Below, one piece after another: positions 1-12,519 of a stretch of DNA of 52,265 bases. Numbering within the stretch: the first letter of the stretch is position 1; each line of letters opens with the position of its first letter. The stretch spans positions 1-52,265 of the forward strand of contig NZ_JASISZ010000055.1 of assembly GCF_030063355.1 (NCBI RefSeq). Direction: 5' to 3'. The translations under genes and the position numbers were made by a program. The DNA is from Streptomyces sp. PH10-H1. GTDB lineage: Bacteria > Actinomycetota > Actinomycetes > Streptomycetales > Streptomycetaceae. The notes under the pieces are model-generated. The model was not told the DNA's origin. It saw only the letters and a list, made by a program, of their open reading frames with translations, and made no database searches.

Positions 1-988
1 GCACGTCACGGGCGTGCGGCATGGGGGCGTGCGGCTCGGCGTGGCTGGAGTCGCCGTCGTCCCACAGCGCGACCAGGCCGAGGTCCTGCACCGGGGCGAA
101 CATCGCGGCCCGGGTGCCGACGACGGCCCGGACCGCGCCCCGGCTGACGGCCAGCCAGCGCCGGTAGCGCGCCTCGGGGCCGGAATCCGCGGTGAGCAGC
201 ACATGGTGGCCCTCGCCGAGCAGCGCGGTCAGTGCCGCGTCCACGCGGGCGGCGGCCCGTCCGTCGGGCAGGACGGCCAGCGCCCCGCGGCCGGAGGCGA
301 GAGTGGCGGCGATGGCGACGGCCAGCTCCGCCGGCCAGTGCGGACCGGGCAGCGCGGTCCATACGGCGCGCGGGGAGTCGCCGCGGCCGAGCGCGCGCAG
401 CAGCGCGGGTCCGGTCGGATAGCGCGACCACGTGCCGGGCTCAGGCGGGGCGGGGGTGGCGGGCGGATCGGCGGACGGCTTCTTCTCGACGCGGCCGTGC
501 CGGGCGGGTACGGCGAGCTGGATCACATCGGCGAGCGATCCCGCGTACCGGTCGGCGACCGCGCGGCAGAGCCGGAGCAGGGCCGGGCTGAGCACCGGCT
601 CAGGGGACACCACCTGGGCGATCGCCGCGAGCGCGCCCGGGTAGTCGGATTCGGTGAGCCGGGCGACGATGAATCCGTCGATCAGCCCGCCGCCCTCACG
701 GCGGCCGCTCACCACGTTGTGCGCCCCCGCGCCGAACCGGACCCGGACCCGGACCCCGGGCTGTGCGTCCGCGTCCATCGCGGCCGGCACCGCGTAGTCG
801 AAGTACTTGTCGAGGTGCAGCACCCCTTTGTCGACCAGAACGCGCGCGACGGGCAGCCCCTCGGCGAGCTCGGCGCCGCGCCAGGTGCCGCGCTTGGCCT
901 TCGGCTCCTTCGCCTTGCGCACGGATTCGCGGATGAGTGCCAGCTGCTCCCCCGCTGGTGGATTCGTCCGCTCGTCCTCGCTGCTCAC
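1..988 (-). CDS. priA: Primosomal protein N' (PriA), 5' part only
   Basis: Amino-terminal 329 codons or so; the carboxyl end lies beyond the left edge of the window. I start it at the GTG at 988 (MSSEDERTN). The frame is open from there to the edge. PriA recognises abandoned forks and reloads the replisome. Residues VLVDKGVLHLDKYFDYAVP match the start of the 3'-end-binding domain. Where E. coli PriA has the Walker A loop GVTGSGKT, this protein reads TALPGPHWPAE, and the DEEH box is replaced by WDDGD in LVALWDDGDSSHAE. Loss of the helicase motifs is known for actinobacterial PriA, so this is probably a structural restart factor rather than a helicase. It follows metK, separated by a terminator. 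Confidence 0.88.
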   Translation of the reverse strand, partial: MSSEDERTNPPAGEQLALIRESVRKAKEPKAKRGTWRGAELAEGLPVARVLVDKGVLHLDKYFDYAVPAAMDADAQPGVRVRVRFGAGAHNVVSGRREGGGLIDGFIVARLTESDYPGALAAIAQVVSPEPVLSPALLRLCRAVADRYAGSLADVIQLAVPARHGRVEKKPSADPPATPAPPEPGTWSRYPTGPALLRALGRGDSPRAVWTALPGPHWPAELAVAIAATLASGRGALAVLPDGRAAARVDAALTALLGEGHHVLLTADSGPEARYRRWLAVSRGAVRAVVGTRAAMFAPVQDLGLVALWDDGDSSHAEPHAPMPHARDV

Positions 989-1022
989 AGCCCCAGTCCT
1001 ACCAGAAGGGTCCGACAACGCG

Positions 1023-1052
1023 ACGGCCCCGGACCGCTTGGTCCGGGGCCGT
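1023..1052 (-). terminator. metK terminator hairpin
   Basis: Perfect inverted repeat with 13-base arms (ACGGCCCCGGACC and its complement) and a 4-base loop GCTT. It begins 30 bases past the metK stop and lies ahead of the priA start. There is no clear U tract, as is usual in Streptomyces. Confidence 0.8.
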
Positions 1053-1082
1053 ACACACGGTGCGGGTGTGCTTACCAGGTCG

Positions 1083-2291
1083 TTACACGCCGACGGCGGC
1101 GCGCAGCGCGTCGACGCGGTCCCTGCGCTCCCAGGTGAAGTCCGGCAGCTCACGGCCGAAGTGGCCGTAGGCGGCGGTCTGGGAGTAGATCGGGCGCAGC
1201 AGGTCCAGGTCGCGGATGATCGCGGCCGGACGGAGGTCGAAGACCTCGGCGATGGCCTGCTCGATCTTCTCGACGTCCACCGTCTCGGTGCCGAAGGTCT
1301 CCACGAACAGGCCCACCGGCTCGGCCTTGCCGATCGCGTAGGCGACCTGGACCTCGCAGCGCGAGGCGAGGCCCGCCGCCACGACGTTCTTGGCGACCCA
1401 GCGCATGGCGTACGCGGCGGAGCGGTCGACCTTGGACGGGTCCTTGCCCGAGAAGGCGCCGCCACCGTGGCGGGCCATGCCGCCGTAGGTGTCGATGATG
1501 ATCTTGCGGCCGGTGAGGCCGGCGTCGCCCATCGGGCCGCCGATCTCGAAGCGCCCGGTCGGGTTCACCAGCAGCCGGTAGCCCTCGGTGTCCAGCTTGA
1601 TGCCGTCCCCGACGAGCTCGTTGAGCACGTGCTCAACGACGAACTCGCGGATGTCGGGGGCGAGCAGCGACTCCAGGTCGATGTCGGACGCGTGCTGCGA
1701 GGAGACCACGACGGTGTCCAGGCGTACGGCCTTGTTCCCGTCGTACTCGATGGTGACCTGGGTCTTGCCGTCCGGGCGCAGGTACGGGATGGTCCCGTTC
1801 TTGCGGACCTCGGACAGCCGGCGGGCGAGCCGGTGTGCCAGGTGGATCGGCAGCGGCATCAGCTCGGGGGTCTCGTCGCAGGCGTAGCCGAACATCAGGC
1901 CCTGGTCGCCGGCGCCCTGCTTGTCGAGCTCGTCCTCGTCACCCTCGACCCGCTTCTCGTACGCGGTGTCCACGCCCTGGGCAATGTCCGGCGACTGCGC
2001 GCCGATGGACACCGAGACGCCGCACGAGGCGCCGTCGAAGCCCTTCTTCGAGGAGTCGTAGCCGATCTCGAGGACCTTGTTGCGCACCAGGGTCGCGATG
2101 TCCGCGTAGCCCTTGGTGGTGACCTCGCCGGCGACATGCACCTGGCCGGTGGTGATCAGCGTCTCGACCGCGACCCTGGAGGTCGGGTCCTCCCGGAGGA
2201 GGGCGTCGAGAATCGTGTCGCTGATCTGGTCAGCGATCTTGTCGGGATGTCCCTCGGTGACGGACTCCGAGGTAAACAGGCGGCGGGACAC
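1083..2291 (-). CDS. metK: S-adenosylmethionine synthase
   Basis: 402 residues, the usual length. It makes S-adenosylmethionine from methionine and ATP in the cytoplasm. Visible signatures are GHPDKIADQ near the N-terminus (ATP and metal site), GAGDQGLMFGYA in the middle and GGGAFSGKDPSKVDRSAAY, the family's P-loop-like signature. The start is a GTG at 2291 preceded by AGGGAG. It is transcribed alone or with upstream coaBC, separated from it by 231 bases, and is followed by a strong hairpin. I saw no recognisable SAM riboswitch in the leader. Confidence 0.97.
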   Translation of the reverse strand: MSRRLFTSESVTEGHPDKIADQISDTILDALLREDPTSRVAVETLITTGQVHVAGEVTTKGYADIATLVRNKVLEIGYDSSKKGFDGASCGVSVSIGAQSPDIAQGVDTAYEKRVEGDEDELDKQGAGDQGLMFGYACDETPELMPLPIHLAHRLARRLSEVRKNGTIPYLRPDGKTQVTIEYDGNKAVRLDTVVVSSQHASDIDLESLLAPDIREFVVEHVLNELVGDGIKLDTEGYRLLVNPTGRFEIGGPMGDAGLTGRKIIIDTYGGMARHGGGAFSGKDPSKVDRSAAYAMRWVAKNVVAAGLASRCEVQVAYAIGKAEPVGLFVETFGTETVDVEKIEQAIAEVFDLRPAAIIRDLDLLRPIYSQTAAYGHFGRELPDFTWERRDRVDALRAAVGV

Positions 2292-2369
2292 ATTGCTCCC
2301 TGGGGTTGCAGCGGCTGCTGGCTGATCATGGGGTGGGACGCGCGGGGCTGCGCCCGGCGTTCCCTGGCT

Positions 2370-2400
2370 AGTTTATCGTTCGCTTCGGCCGGACGGACAA
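2370..2400 (-). promoter_or_regulatory. Candidate metK promoter
   Basis: On the minus strand TTGTCC (2395-2400) and TAAACT (2370-2375) are separated by 19 bases, about 80 bases before the metK start. This is the most AT-rich spot of the 2292-2522 gap. The spacing is long for a vegetative promoter, so the call is tentative. Confidence 0.35.
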
Positions 2401-2522
2401 GCCATCTCGGTACTTGGATATGGCGTGACCTGCGACACCACTCTCAGTGATACGACGATCCACCCCGTTCCGGGGGCGGAATACGGCAGAAGTCCGGTTT
2501 TGATACTCCCGTAGGGACGATT

Positions 2523-3731
2523 TCACGTCAACCGGGCGACCGTGAGATCCCACAACTGATCGGCGAGAGCCTCTTTGGGACCGTACGGCACCGAGGTCTC
2601 GCTGCCGTCGGCGCCGAGCACCACGGCCTCGTTCTCCTCGGAGCCGAACGCCTTGTGATCCCCCACCTCATTGACGACGAGCAGGTCACAACCCTTGCGC
2701 GCCAGCTTGGCCCGGCCGTTCGCCAGTACATCGTCGGTTTCGGCGGCGAAGCCGACGACAAGCTGTCCGGCGGATGAACGTGTGCCGGCCAGTTCGGCGA
2801 GGATGTCGGGGTTCCGGACGAGTTCCAGCGGCGGCTGCTCGTGGCCGTCCCTCTTCTTGATCTTGCCTGCCGCGTAGTGCGCGGGCCGGAAATCCGCCAC
2901 GGCTGCGGCCATGACGACCACATCGGCGTCCGCCGCCGCCTTCAGTACGGCCTCGCGCAGCTGCAGGGCCGTTCCGACGCGCACCACATCGGTCCCGGCC
3001 GGGTCGGCGAGGCCGGTGTTGGCGGCCACCAGCGTGACCCGGGCACCGCGGGCGACCGCCGTGCGGGCGAGGGCGTAGCCCTGCTTGCCCGACGAGCGGT
3101 TGCCCAGGTAGCGCACGGGATCCAGCGGCTCGCGGGTCCCGCCGGCGCTGATCACCACATGGCGCCCCGCGAGGTCGGTCGCCGACCCCAGCGGGCCCCG
3201 GGCGAGCACCCGTCGGCAGACCTCGAAGATCTCGCCGGGGTCGGGCAGCCGGCCCTTGCCGGTGTCGACGCCGGTGAGGCGGCCGACGGCGGGCTCGATC
3301 ACGATCGCGCCCCTGCGGCGCAGCGTGGCCACGTTCTCCTGGGTGGCGGGGTGCTCCCACATCTCGGTGTGCATCGCGGGCGCGAAGACCACCGGACAGC
3401 GCGCGGTGAGCAGGGTGTTCGTGAGCAGGTCGTCGGCGAGGCCGTGCGCGGCCTTGGCGAGCAGGTCGGCGGTGGCCGGAGCGACCACCACGAGGTCGGC
3501 GTGCTGGCCGATCCTGACGTGCGGGACCTCCTCGACGCTGTCCCACACCCGGGTCGAGACGGGGTTGCCGGACAGTGCCGACCAGGTGGCCTCGCCCACG
3601 AAGTGCAGCGCCGACGCGGTGGGCACCACCCGTACGCCGTGTCCCGACTCGGTGAGCCGCCGCAGCAGCTCGCACGCCTTGTAGGCGGCGATCCCGCCGC
3701 TCACCCCCAGGACGACCTGTGGCTGGCCCAT
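2523..3731 (-). CDS. coaBC: Bifunctional phosphopantothenoylcysteine decarboxylase / phosphopantothenate-cysteine ligase
   Basis: About 402 residues. It catalyses two successive steps of coenzyme A synthesis. The CoaC half (residues 1-190) begins QVVLGVSGGIAAYKACE, the flavin-binding start, and contains the PAM-x-x-x-MW box as PAMHTEMW. The CoaB half carries the nucleotide-binding AAAVADFRP and the KIKK lysines. I choose ATG 3731 because GGGAGAG sits just upstream; the frame is open to 3770, but that start would place the ribosome site inside the gene. It lies downstream of rpoZ beyond a strong hairpin. The His in PAMH is where E. coli-type enzymes have Asn. Confidence 0.95.
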   Translation of the reverse strand: MGQPQVVLGVSGGIAAYKACELLRRLTESGHGVRVVPTASALHFVGEATWSALSGNPVSTRVWDSVEEVPHVRIGQHADLVVVAPATADLLAKAAHGLADDLLTNTLLTARCPVVFAPAMHTEMWEHPATQENVATLRRRGAIVIEPAVGRLTGVDTGKGRLPDPGEIFEVCRRVLARGPLGSATDLAGRHVVISAGGTREPLDPVRYLGNRSSGKQGYALARTAVARGARVTLVAANTGLADPAGTDVVRVGTALQLREAVLKAAADADVVVMAAAVADFRPAHYAAGKIKKRDGHEQPPLELVRNPDILAELAGTRSSAGQLVVGFAAETDDVLANGRAKLARKGCDLLVVNEVGDHKAFGSEENEAVVLGADGSETSVPYGPKEALADQLWDLTVARLT

Positions 3732-3771
3732 CGTCTCTCCCGCCGAGATGTGGATTCTCACGTCCATCACA

Positions 3772-3810
3772 CACCACGGGCCCGGCAGCTGTGCTGCCGG
3801 GCCCGTGGTG
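3772..3810 (-). terminator. rpoZ terminator hairpin
   Basis: Perfect 18-base inverted repeat (arms 3772-3789 and 3793-3810) with a 3-base loop, placed 19 bases after the rpoZ stop and 40 bases before the coaBC start. Confidence 0.85.
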
Positions 3811-3829
3811 ACAAGGATTCGGGTTACTG

Positions 3830-4099
3830 CTAGCCGGCCGACTCAATGGCCTCGGAGGTCAGCAGTCCCGCGTTGATCTCGCGCAGCGCGATCGACAGCG
3901 GCTTCTCGTGGACGTGGGTGTCCACGAGGGGGCCGACGTACTCCAGCAGGCCTTCACCGAGCTGGGAGTAGTACGCGTTGATCTGGCGCGCGCGCTTGGC
4001 CGCGTAGATCACCAGGCTGTACTTCGAGTCAGTGGCCTCGAGCAGCTCGTCGATCGGCGGGTTGATGATGCCCTCGGGCGTGGTGATGGAAGAGGACAT
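3830..4099 (-). CDS. rpoZ: RNA polymerase omega subunit
   Basis: 89 residues, normal for actinobacteria. Omega clamps beta-prime and aids core assembly. The family features are the N-terminal IDELLEATDSKYSLVIYAAKRARQIN helix region, seen here as IDELLEATDSKYSL followed by AAKRARQIN, and the KPLSIALREI segment near the end. It sits directly after gmk (44 bases apart), the common gmk-rpoZ-coaBC order of actinobacteria, and is closed by an 18-base hairpin. Confidence 0.96.
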   Translation of the reverse strand: MSSSITTPEGIINPPIDELLEATDSKYSLVIYAAKRARQINAYYSQLGEGLLEYVGPLVDTHVHEKPLSIALREINAGLLTSEAIESAG

Positions 4100-4143
4100 T
4101 CTCTACCTACCCCTACTTGCTTGTGGAAAAGAATGGAAGTGGA

Positions 4144-4737
4144 TCATACAACTCTCACCAAGGCTAGCAGCTCGCGTGCTACATCCTCGACTGAGGTATT
4201 GACAAGAGTGATGTCGAACTCGGATTCGGCAGCCAGTTCGATCCGCGCCGCGGCCAGCCGCCGCTCGATCACCTCGGGCGATTCCGTGCCCCGTCCGGTG
4301 AGCCGGCGGACCAGCTCCTCCCAGCTTGGGGGGGCCAGGAAGACCAGCTGCGCCTCGGGCATCGACTGGCGGACCAGCCGGGCACCCTGCAGATCGATCT
4401 CCAGCAGCACGGGCTCACCCGCGTCGAGCCGGTCCAGTACCGCCTTGCGCGGGGTGCCGTAGCGGTTGCCCGCGAATTCGGCCCACTCCAGCAGTTCACC
4501 GTTGGCGACGAGCTTGTCGAACTCGTCGCTGTCCACGAAGAAGTAGTGAACTCCGTGCTGCTCGCCGGGCCGGGGCCTGCGAGTGGTGGCCGACACCGAG
4601 AGCCAGACTTCGGGGTGGACCTTGCGCATATGCGCGACGACCGTGCTCTTGCCGACTCCTGAGGGGCCGGAGAGCACGGTCAGCCGCGGACGTACGTCCG
4701 GGGGCACGGGGGACGTCCCCCGGGATGTTGCAGCCAT
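4144..4737 (-). CDS. gmk: Guanylate kinase
   Basis: 197 residues. It converts GMP to GDP with ATP. The P-loop GPSGVGKST is near residue 25, the GMP-binding region reads SVSATTRRPRPGEQHGVHY, and GNRYGTPR and LLEIDLQGA are further family signatures. It lies 38 bases downstream of mihF and upstream of rpoZ. The start ATG at 4737 gives a slightly extended N-terminus (MAATSRGTSPVPPDVRP) that is usual in Streptomyces. Confidence 0.96.
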   Translation of the reverse strand: MAATSRGTSPVPPDVRPRLTVLSGPSGVGKSTVVAHMRKVHPEVWLSVSATTRRPRPGEQHGVHYFFVDSDEFDKLVANGELLEWAEFAGNRYGTPRKAVLDRLDAGEPVLLEIDLQGARLVRQSMPEAQLVFLAPPSWEELVRRLTGRGTESPEVIERRLAAARIELAAESEFDITLVNTSVEDVARELLALVRVV

Positions 4738-4775
4738 GAAGCGATTATCCCGGTTCCCGGAGGTGCTGGGGACCG

Positions 4776-5099
4776 TCAGGCGGCGCCGCCGCCGAACTCA
4801 CGCTCCAAAGATGCGATCTGGTTGGAGCCGAGACCCCGGACCCGGCGGCTTTCGGAGATGCCGAGCCGCTCCATGATCTGTTTGGCGCGGACCTTGCCCA
4901 CGCCGGGCAGGGACTCAAGGAGAGCGGAGACCTTCATCTTGCCGATGACATCGTTCTCTCGGCCCGACTTGATGACCTCGTGCAGCGAAGCGCCGGAGTG
5001 CTTGAGCCGATTCTTGACCTCGGCGCGCTCCCGGCGAGCCGCGGCGGCCTTCTCGAGCGCGGCAGCGCGCTGTTCAGGGGTAAGGGGCGGAAGAGCCAC
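4776..5099 (-). CDS. mihF: Actinobacterial integration host factor (mIHF)
   Basis: 107 residues from the GTG at 5099 (MALPPLTPEQ), supported by GAGGTGA 12 bases upstream; a longer reading from 5165 has no family support. mIHF is a nucleoid-associated DNA-bending protein, first known as a phage L5 integration factor, and affects sporulation in streptomycetes. The C-terminal S13-like helix-two-turn-helix reads ESLPGVGKVRAKQIMERLGI. The N-terminal third is a basic, Ala-rich helix. It lies between pyrF and gmk, as in S. coelicolor. Confidence 0.93.
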   Translation of the reverse strand: MALPPLTPEQRAAALEKAAAARRERAEVKNRLKHSGASLHEVIKSGRENDVIGKMKVSALLESLPGVGKVRAKQIMERLGISESRRVRGLGSNQIASLEREFGGGAA

Positions 5100-5318
5100 G
5101 CCTACGTCACCTCGGATATCGAACTGTCGGATACGGACCGGTTGTGGAACCTCGTCGCCCTTCACCTGCAGGGCAACGAGCGATGCACTTGCGTGCTCGC
5201 TCTCGTCGGAGACTAGCGGTCACGGCGGCTCAAGTCAGCGAGAACAGACGAAAAGTCCTGGTCAGACTCGATCCGTTGGGATTTTTAGGACATATCGGCA
5301 CCGGTTGACGCTTCTGCG

Positions 5319-5332
5319 GCCCCCTTCGGGGC
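5319..5332 (-). terminator. Weak hairpin after pyrF
   Basis: GCCCC and GGGGC around a CTTC loop, immediately next to the pyrF stop. It is only 5 base pairs, so it is at best a weak terminator. The rest of the 5100-5332 gap must hold the mihF promoter, but I could not pick one with confidence. Confidence 0.35.
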
Positions 5333-6165
5333 TCAGCCCGCCACGGCGAGACCCACCTGGTCGGCGAATCGGGCCGCCGCGTCACGCAGCCCGGCGGCGT
5401 CCGGACCGTGCCGCAGCACGTCGCGGCTGACGCTCGGGAGGACGTTCCCGACCGCGGATCCGAAGAGCCCGGGAAGATCGGCGGGCGTCGCGCCCTGGGC
5501 ACCGATGCCGGGGGCGAGCAGCGGCCCGTTGATGTCCAGGTCGACCCCGACCTCGCTGAGCGTGGCGCCGACCACCGCGCCGACGGACCCGAGCGGCCGG
5601 ACACCCGCGTTCTCCCCGGCGATGTGGTCGAGCATCACCTGGGCGAGCGACTTGCCGTTCGCCGCCGTGGCCCGCTGGACCTCGGCGCCCTCCGGGTTGG
5701 AGGTCAGGGCGAGGACGAACACGCCGGCGCCGGAGATCCGCGCGGCGTCCAGCGCCGGGCGCAGCGAACCGAAGCCGAGGTACGGGCTGACGGTCACCGC
5801 GTCGGAGAACAGCGGCGAGTCCTTGTCGAGGAAGGTGGCCGCGTACGCCTCCATGGTGGAGCCGATGTCGCCGCGCTTGGCGTCCATCAGGACCAGCGCG
5901 CCGGCGGCGCGGGCGTTGGCGACGGCCTGTTCGAGGACGGCGATGCCCTTGGAGCCGAACCGCTCGAAGAAGGCGCTCTGCGGCTTGAGGACGGCGACCC
6001 GGTCGGCGAGCGCGTCGACGACGGTGCGGGTGAAGCGCTCCAGACCGGCGACGTCGTCGCTCAGGCCCCAGGAGTTGAGCAGCGCGGCGTGCGGGTCGAT
6101 CCCGACGCAGAGCCGGCCTCGGGTGTCCATGGCGTGGCGCAGGCGTGCGCCGAAGGGCTCCTGGG

Positions 6166-6169
<4 letters not shown>
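5333..6169 (-). CDS. pyrF: Orotidine 5'-phosphate decarboxylase
   Basis: 278 residues, the longer type-2 form found in actinobacteria. It performs the last step of UMP synthesis. The catalytic motif reads LMDAKRGDIGST, with the lysine and two aspartates of the family. Near the N-terminus GRLCVGIDPHAALL is the substrate-binding strand. The start ATG at 6169 overlaps the pyrD stop by ATGA, so translation is probably coupled, and GGAAGG lies upstream. It is the last gene of the pyr run. Confidence 0.96.
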
Positions 6170-7290
<1,121 letters not shown>

Positions 7291-7333
7291 GCGGAGCCTT
7301 CCACGGGATTCTGCGGGGACACGGTCGCGCGAA

Positions 7334-7362
7334 GAGGGGGACACCGGTTCGATGTCCCCCTC
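7334..7362 (-). terminator. Hairpin between carB and pyrD
   Basis: Perfect 10-base stem (GAGGGGGACA with TGTCCCCCTC) and 9-base loop, starting 7 bases after the carB stop and 44 bases before pyrD. It may terminate or thin out transcription between carB and pyrDF, or protect a processed 3' end. Confidence 0.65.
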
Positions 7363-7368
7363 GTGGCG

Positions 7369-10672
<3,304 letters not shown>

Positions 10673-10680
<8 letters not shown>

Positions 10681-11848
10681 GCTGGCCCTCCATCAAATCT
10701 ACGCTGTGCTGGTTGTTGTCTCGCATGAGGTCGACAAATCGGTCGAACAGGTACGCGGCGTCGTGCGGACCCGCTGCCGCCTCAGGGTGGTACTGGACGC
10801 TGAACGCGGGCCGGTCGAGCAGCCGGAGACCCTCGACCACGTTGTCGTTGAGGCAGACGTGGGAGACCTCGGCCCGACCATAGGGGGTGTCGGACACCGT
10901 GTCGAGCGGGGCGTCGACGGCGAAGCCGTGGTTGTGCGCGGTGACCTCGACCTTGCCGGTGGTGCGGTCCTGGACCGGCTGGTTGATGCCGCGGTGGCCG
11001 TACTTGAGCTTGTAGGTGCCGAACCCGAGCGCGCGGCCCAGGATCTGGTTGCCGAAGCAGATGCCGAACAGCGGCGTCCCGCGCTCCAGCACGCCCCGCA
11101 TGACTGCGACCGGGTGGTCGGCGGTGGCCGGGTCGCCGGGGCCGTTGGAGAAGAACACTCCGTCGGGCCGTACCGCGTACACCTCGTCGATCGTCGCGGT
11201 GACGGGCAGCACATGGACCTCGATGCCGCGCTCGGCCATCCGCTGCGGCGTCATCGCCTTGATGCCCAGGTCGACGGCGGCGACGGTGAAGCGCTTGGTG
11301 CCGATCGCGGGGACGACGTACGCCTCCTTGGTCGCGACCTCGGCGGACAGGTCGGCGCCCTTCATCTGGGGCGCCTGGAGGACCTTGGCGAGCAGCTCGG
11401 AGTCGGCGCCGACCGCGTCGCCGGAGAAGATGCCGACGCGCATGGCGCCGCGCTCGCGCAGGTGGCGGGTGAGCGCGCGGGTGTCGATGCCGCTGATGCC
11501 GACGACGCCCTGGTTGACGAGTTCCTCGTCCAGGGTCCGCCGGGCACGCCAGTTGGAGGAGATCCGGGCGGGGTCGCGGACCACGTAACCGGCGACCCAG
11601 ATACGGGCGGACTCCGGGTCCTCGTCGTTGACGCCGGTGTTGCCGATGTGCGGGGCGGTCATGACGACCACCTGGCGGTGGTAGGAGGGGTCGGTCAGCG
11701 TCTCCTGGTAACCGGACATGCCGGTGGAGAAGACGGCCTCGCCGAAGGTCTCCCCCACGGCCCCGTAGGCACGGCCGCGGAACACCCGGCCGTCCTCCAG
11801 GACGAGTACGGCGGGGATCCTGTCTGCCCGCTGGGCGGAGGACGTCAT
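10673..11848 (-). CDS. carA: Carbamoyl-phosphate synthase small subunit
   Basis: 391 residues from ATG 11848, preceded by AGGAAGG. It hydrolyses glutamine and channels ammonia to CarB. The N-terminal domain has TGMSGYQETLTDPSY, and the class I amidotransferase domain shows FGICFGNQILGRALG with the nucleophile Cys and YHPEAAAGPHD with the His-Glu pair. The start overlaps the upstream membrane-protein gene by ATGA and the end overlaps carB by 8 bases. Confidence 0.97.
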
Positions 11849-12519
11849 CGTGGGCCTTCCTGGTGAAGCCGGTCGGCGACGACACTGTCGCCGGGGTGCT
11901 GGTCGGGTACGGGGACGGCTGCCCCGGATGCTGGTGCCGCGGAGCCCGCCGGTGCCGGTGCCGCTGAGCTGGCAGCCGTGATGGCCTCGACCCAGGCGGT
12001 GTGCTCGGCCGCGTGCTCGGAGCGGAATCCCGAGTCGATGAGGGTGCCGCCGTGCTCCCAGGTGATCACCAGCAGGCCGCCCTCGGTGAGGACCTTGCCC
12101 GCGATGCCCTTGTCGAGCCGGGCGCCCCGCAGCGCGGCGGCCGGGACGAAGAAGTCCGGCGCCCCTTTCCGCTCCACCCGCAGGCCCTGGGCCGTCAGGG
12201 TGAGCTCGGCCATGCTGCGCACACCGAGGCCGTGGGCGACGATGCGGTCCAGCCACTGACCGGCGGTGGTGCTGCCGTGGTAGCGGCCCTTGAGGGTCAG
12301 CGGCGGCTCGCCGCCGTCCCCGGGGGCGTCCTCGGGTGCGGCGGGCAGCTCGGGCAGACCGCCCTGCAGGGTGCCACGCCACTTCCAGCCCTCGCGCATC
12401 AGCCAGTAGACGAGCGCGACGAGGAGCGCCAGGCCGACGATCCAGCCGATCCTGGACGACCAGTCGGTGACCTGCTGGGACTTCTGGTCCGCCGCCAGCA
12501 GGAGAGTCAGAGGTGTCAC
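11845..12519 (-). CDS. Conserved pyr-operon membrane protein
   Basis: 224 residues with one N-terminal membrane span (about residues 26-44, WIVGLALLVALVYWLM) and a soluble domain holding a PH-like fold pattern (FFVPAAALRGARLDKGIAGK followed by a beta-rich segment). The tail is Ala/Pro-rich. The same kind of protein lies between pyrC and carA in mycobacteria (Rv1382 from memory). The GTG start overlaps the pyrC stop as GTGA, and its end overlaps carA as ATGA, so it is co-translated with the pathway enzymes. Its function is unknown; a scaffold or membrane-tether role is only a guess. Confidence 0.85.
   Translation of the reverse strand: MTPLTLLLAADQKSQQVTDWSSRIGWIVGLALLVALVYWLMREGWKWRGTLQGGLPELPAAPEDAPGDGGEPPLTLKGRYHGSTTAGQWLDRIVAHGLGVRSMAELTLTAQGLRVERKGAPDFFVPAAALRGARLDKGIAGKVLTEGGLLVITWEHGGTLIDSGFRSEHAAEHTAWVEAITAASSAAPAPAGSAAPASGAAVPVPDQHPGDSVVADRLHQEGPR

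Noticed and set aside
2292..2522. SAM riboswitch in the metK leader
   Set aside because: I could not find a SAM-I or SAM-II type core or a switching terminator; only a promoter-like sequence was seen.
2368..2553. Small 61-codon frame between metK and coaBC
   Set aside because: No ribosome site or recognisable similarity, and it overlaps the coaBC end; more likely promoter region.
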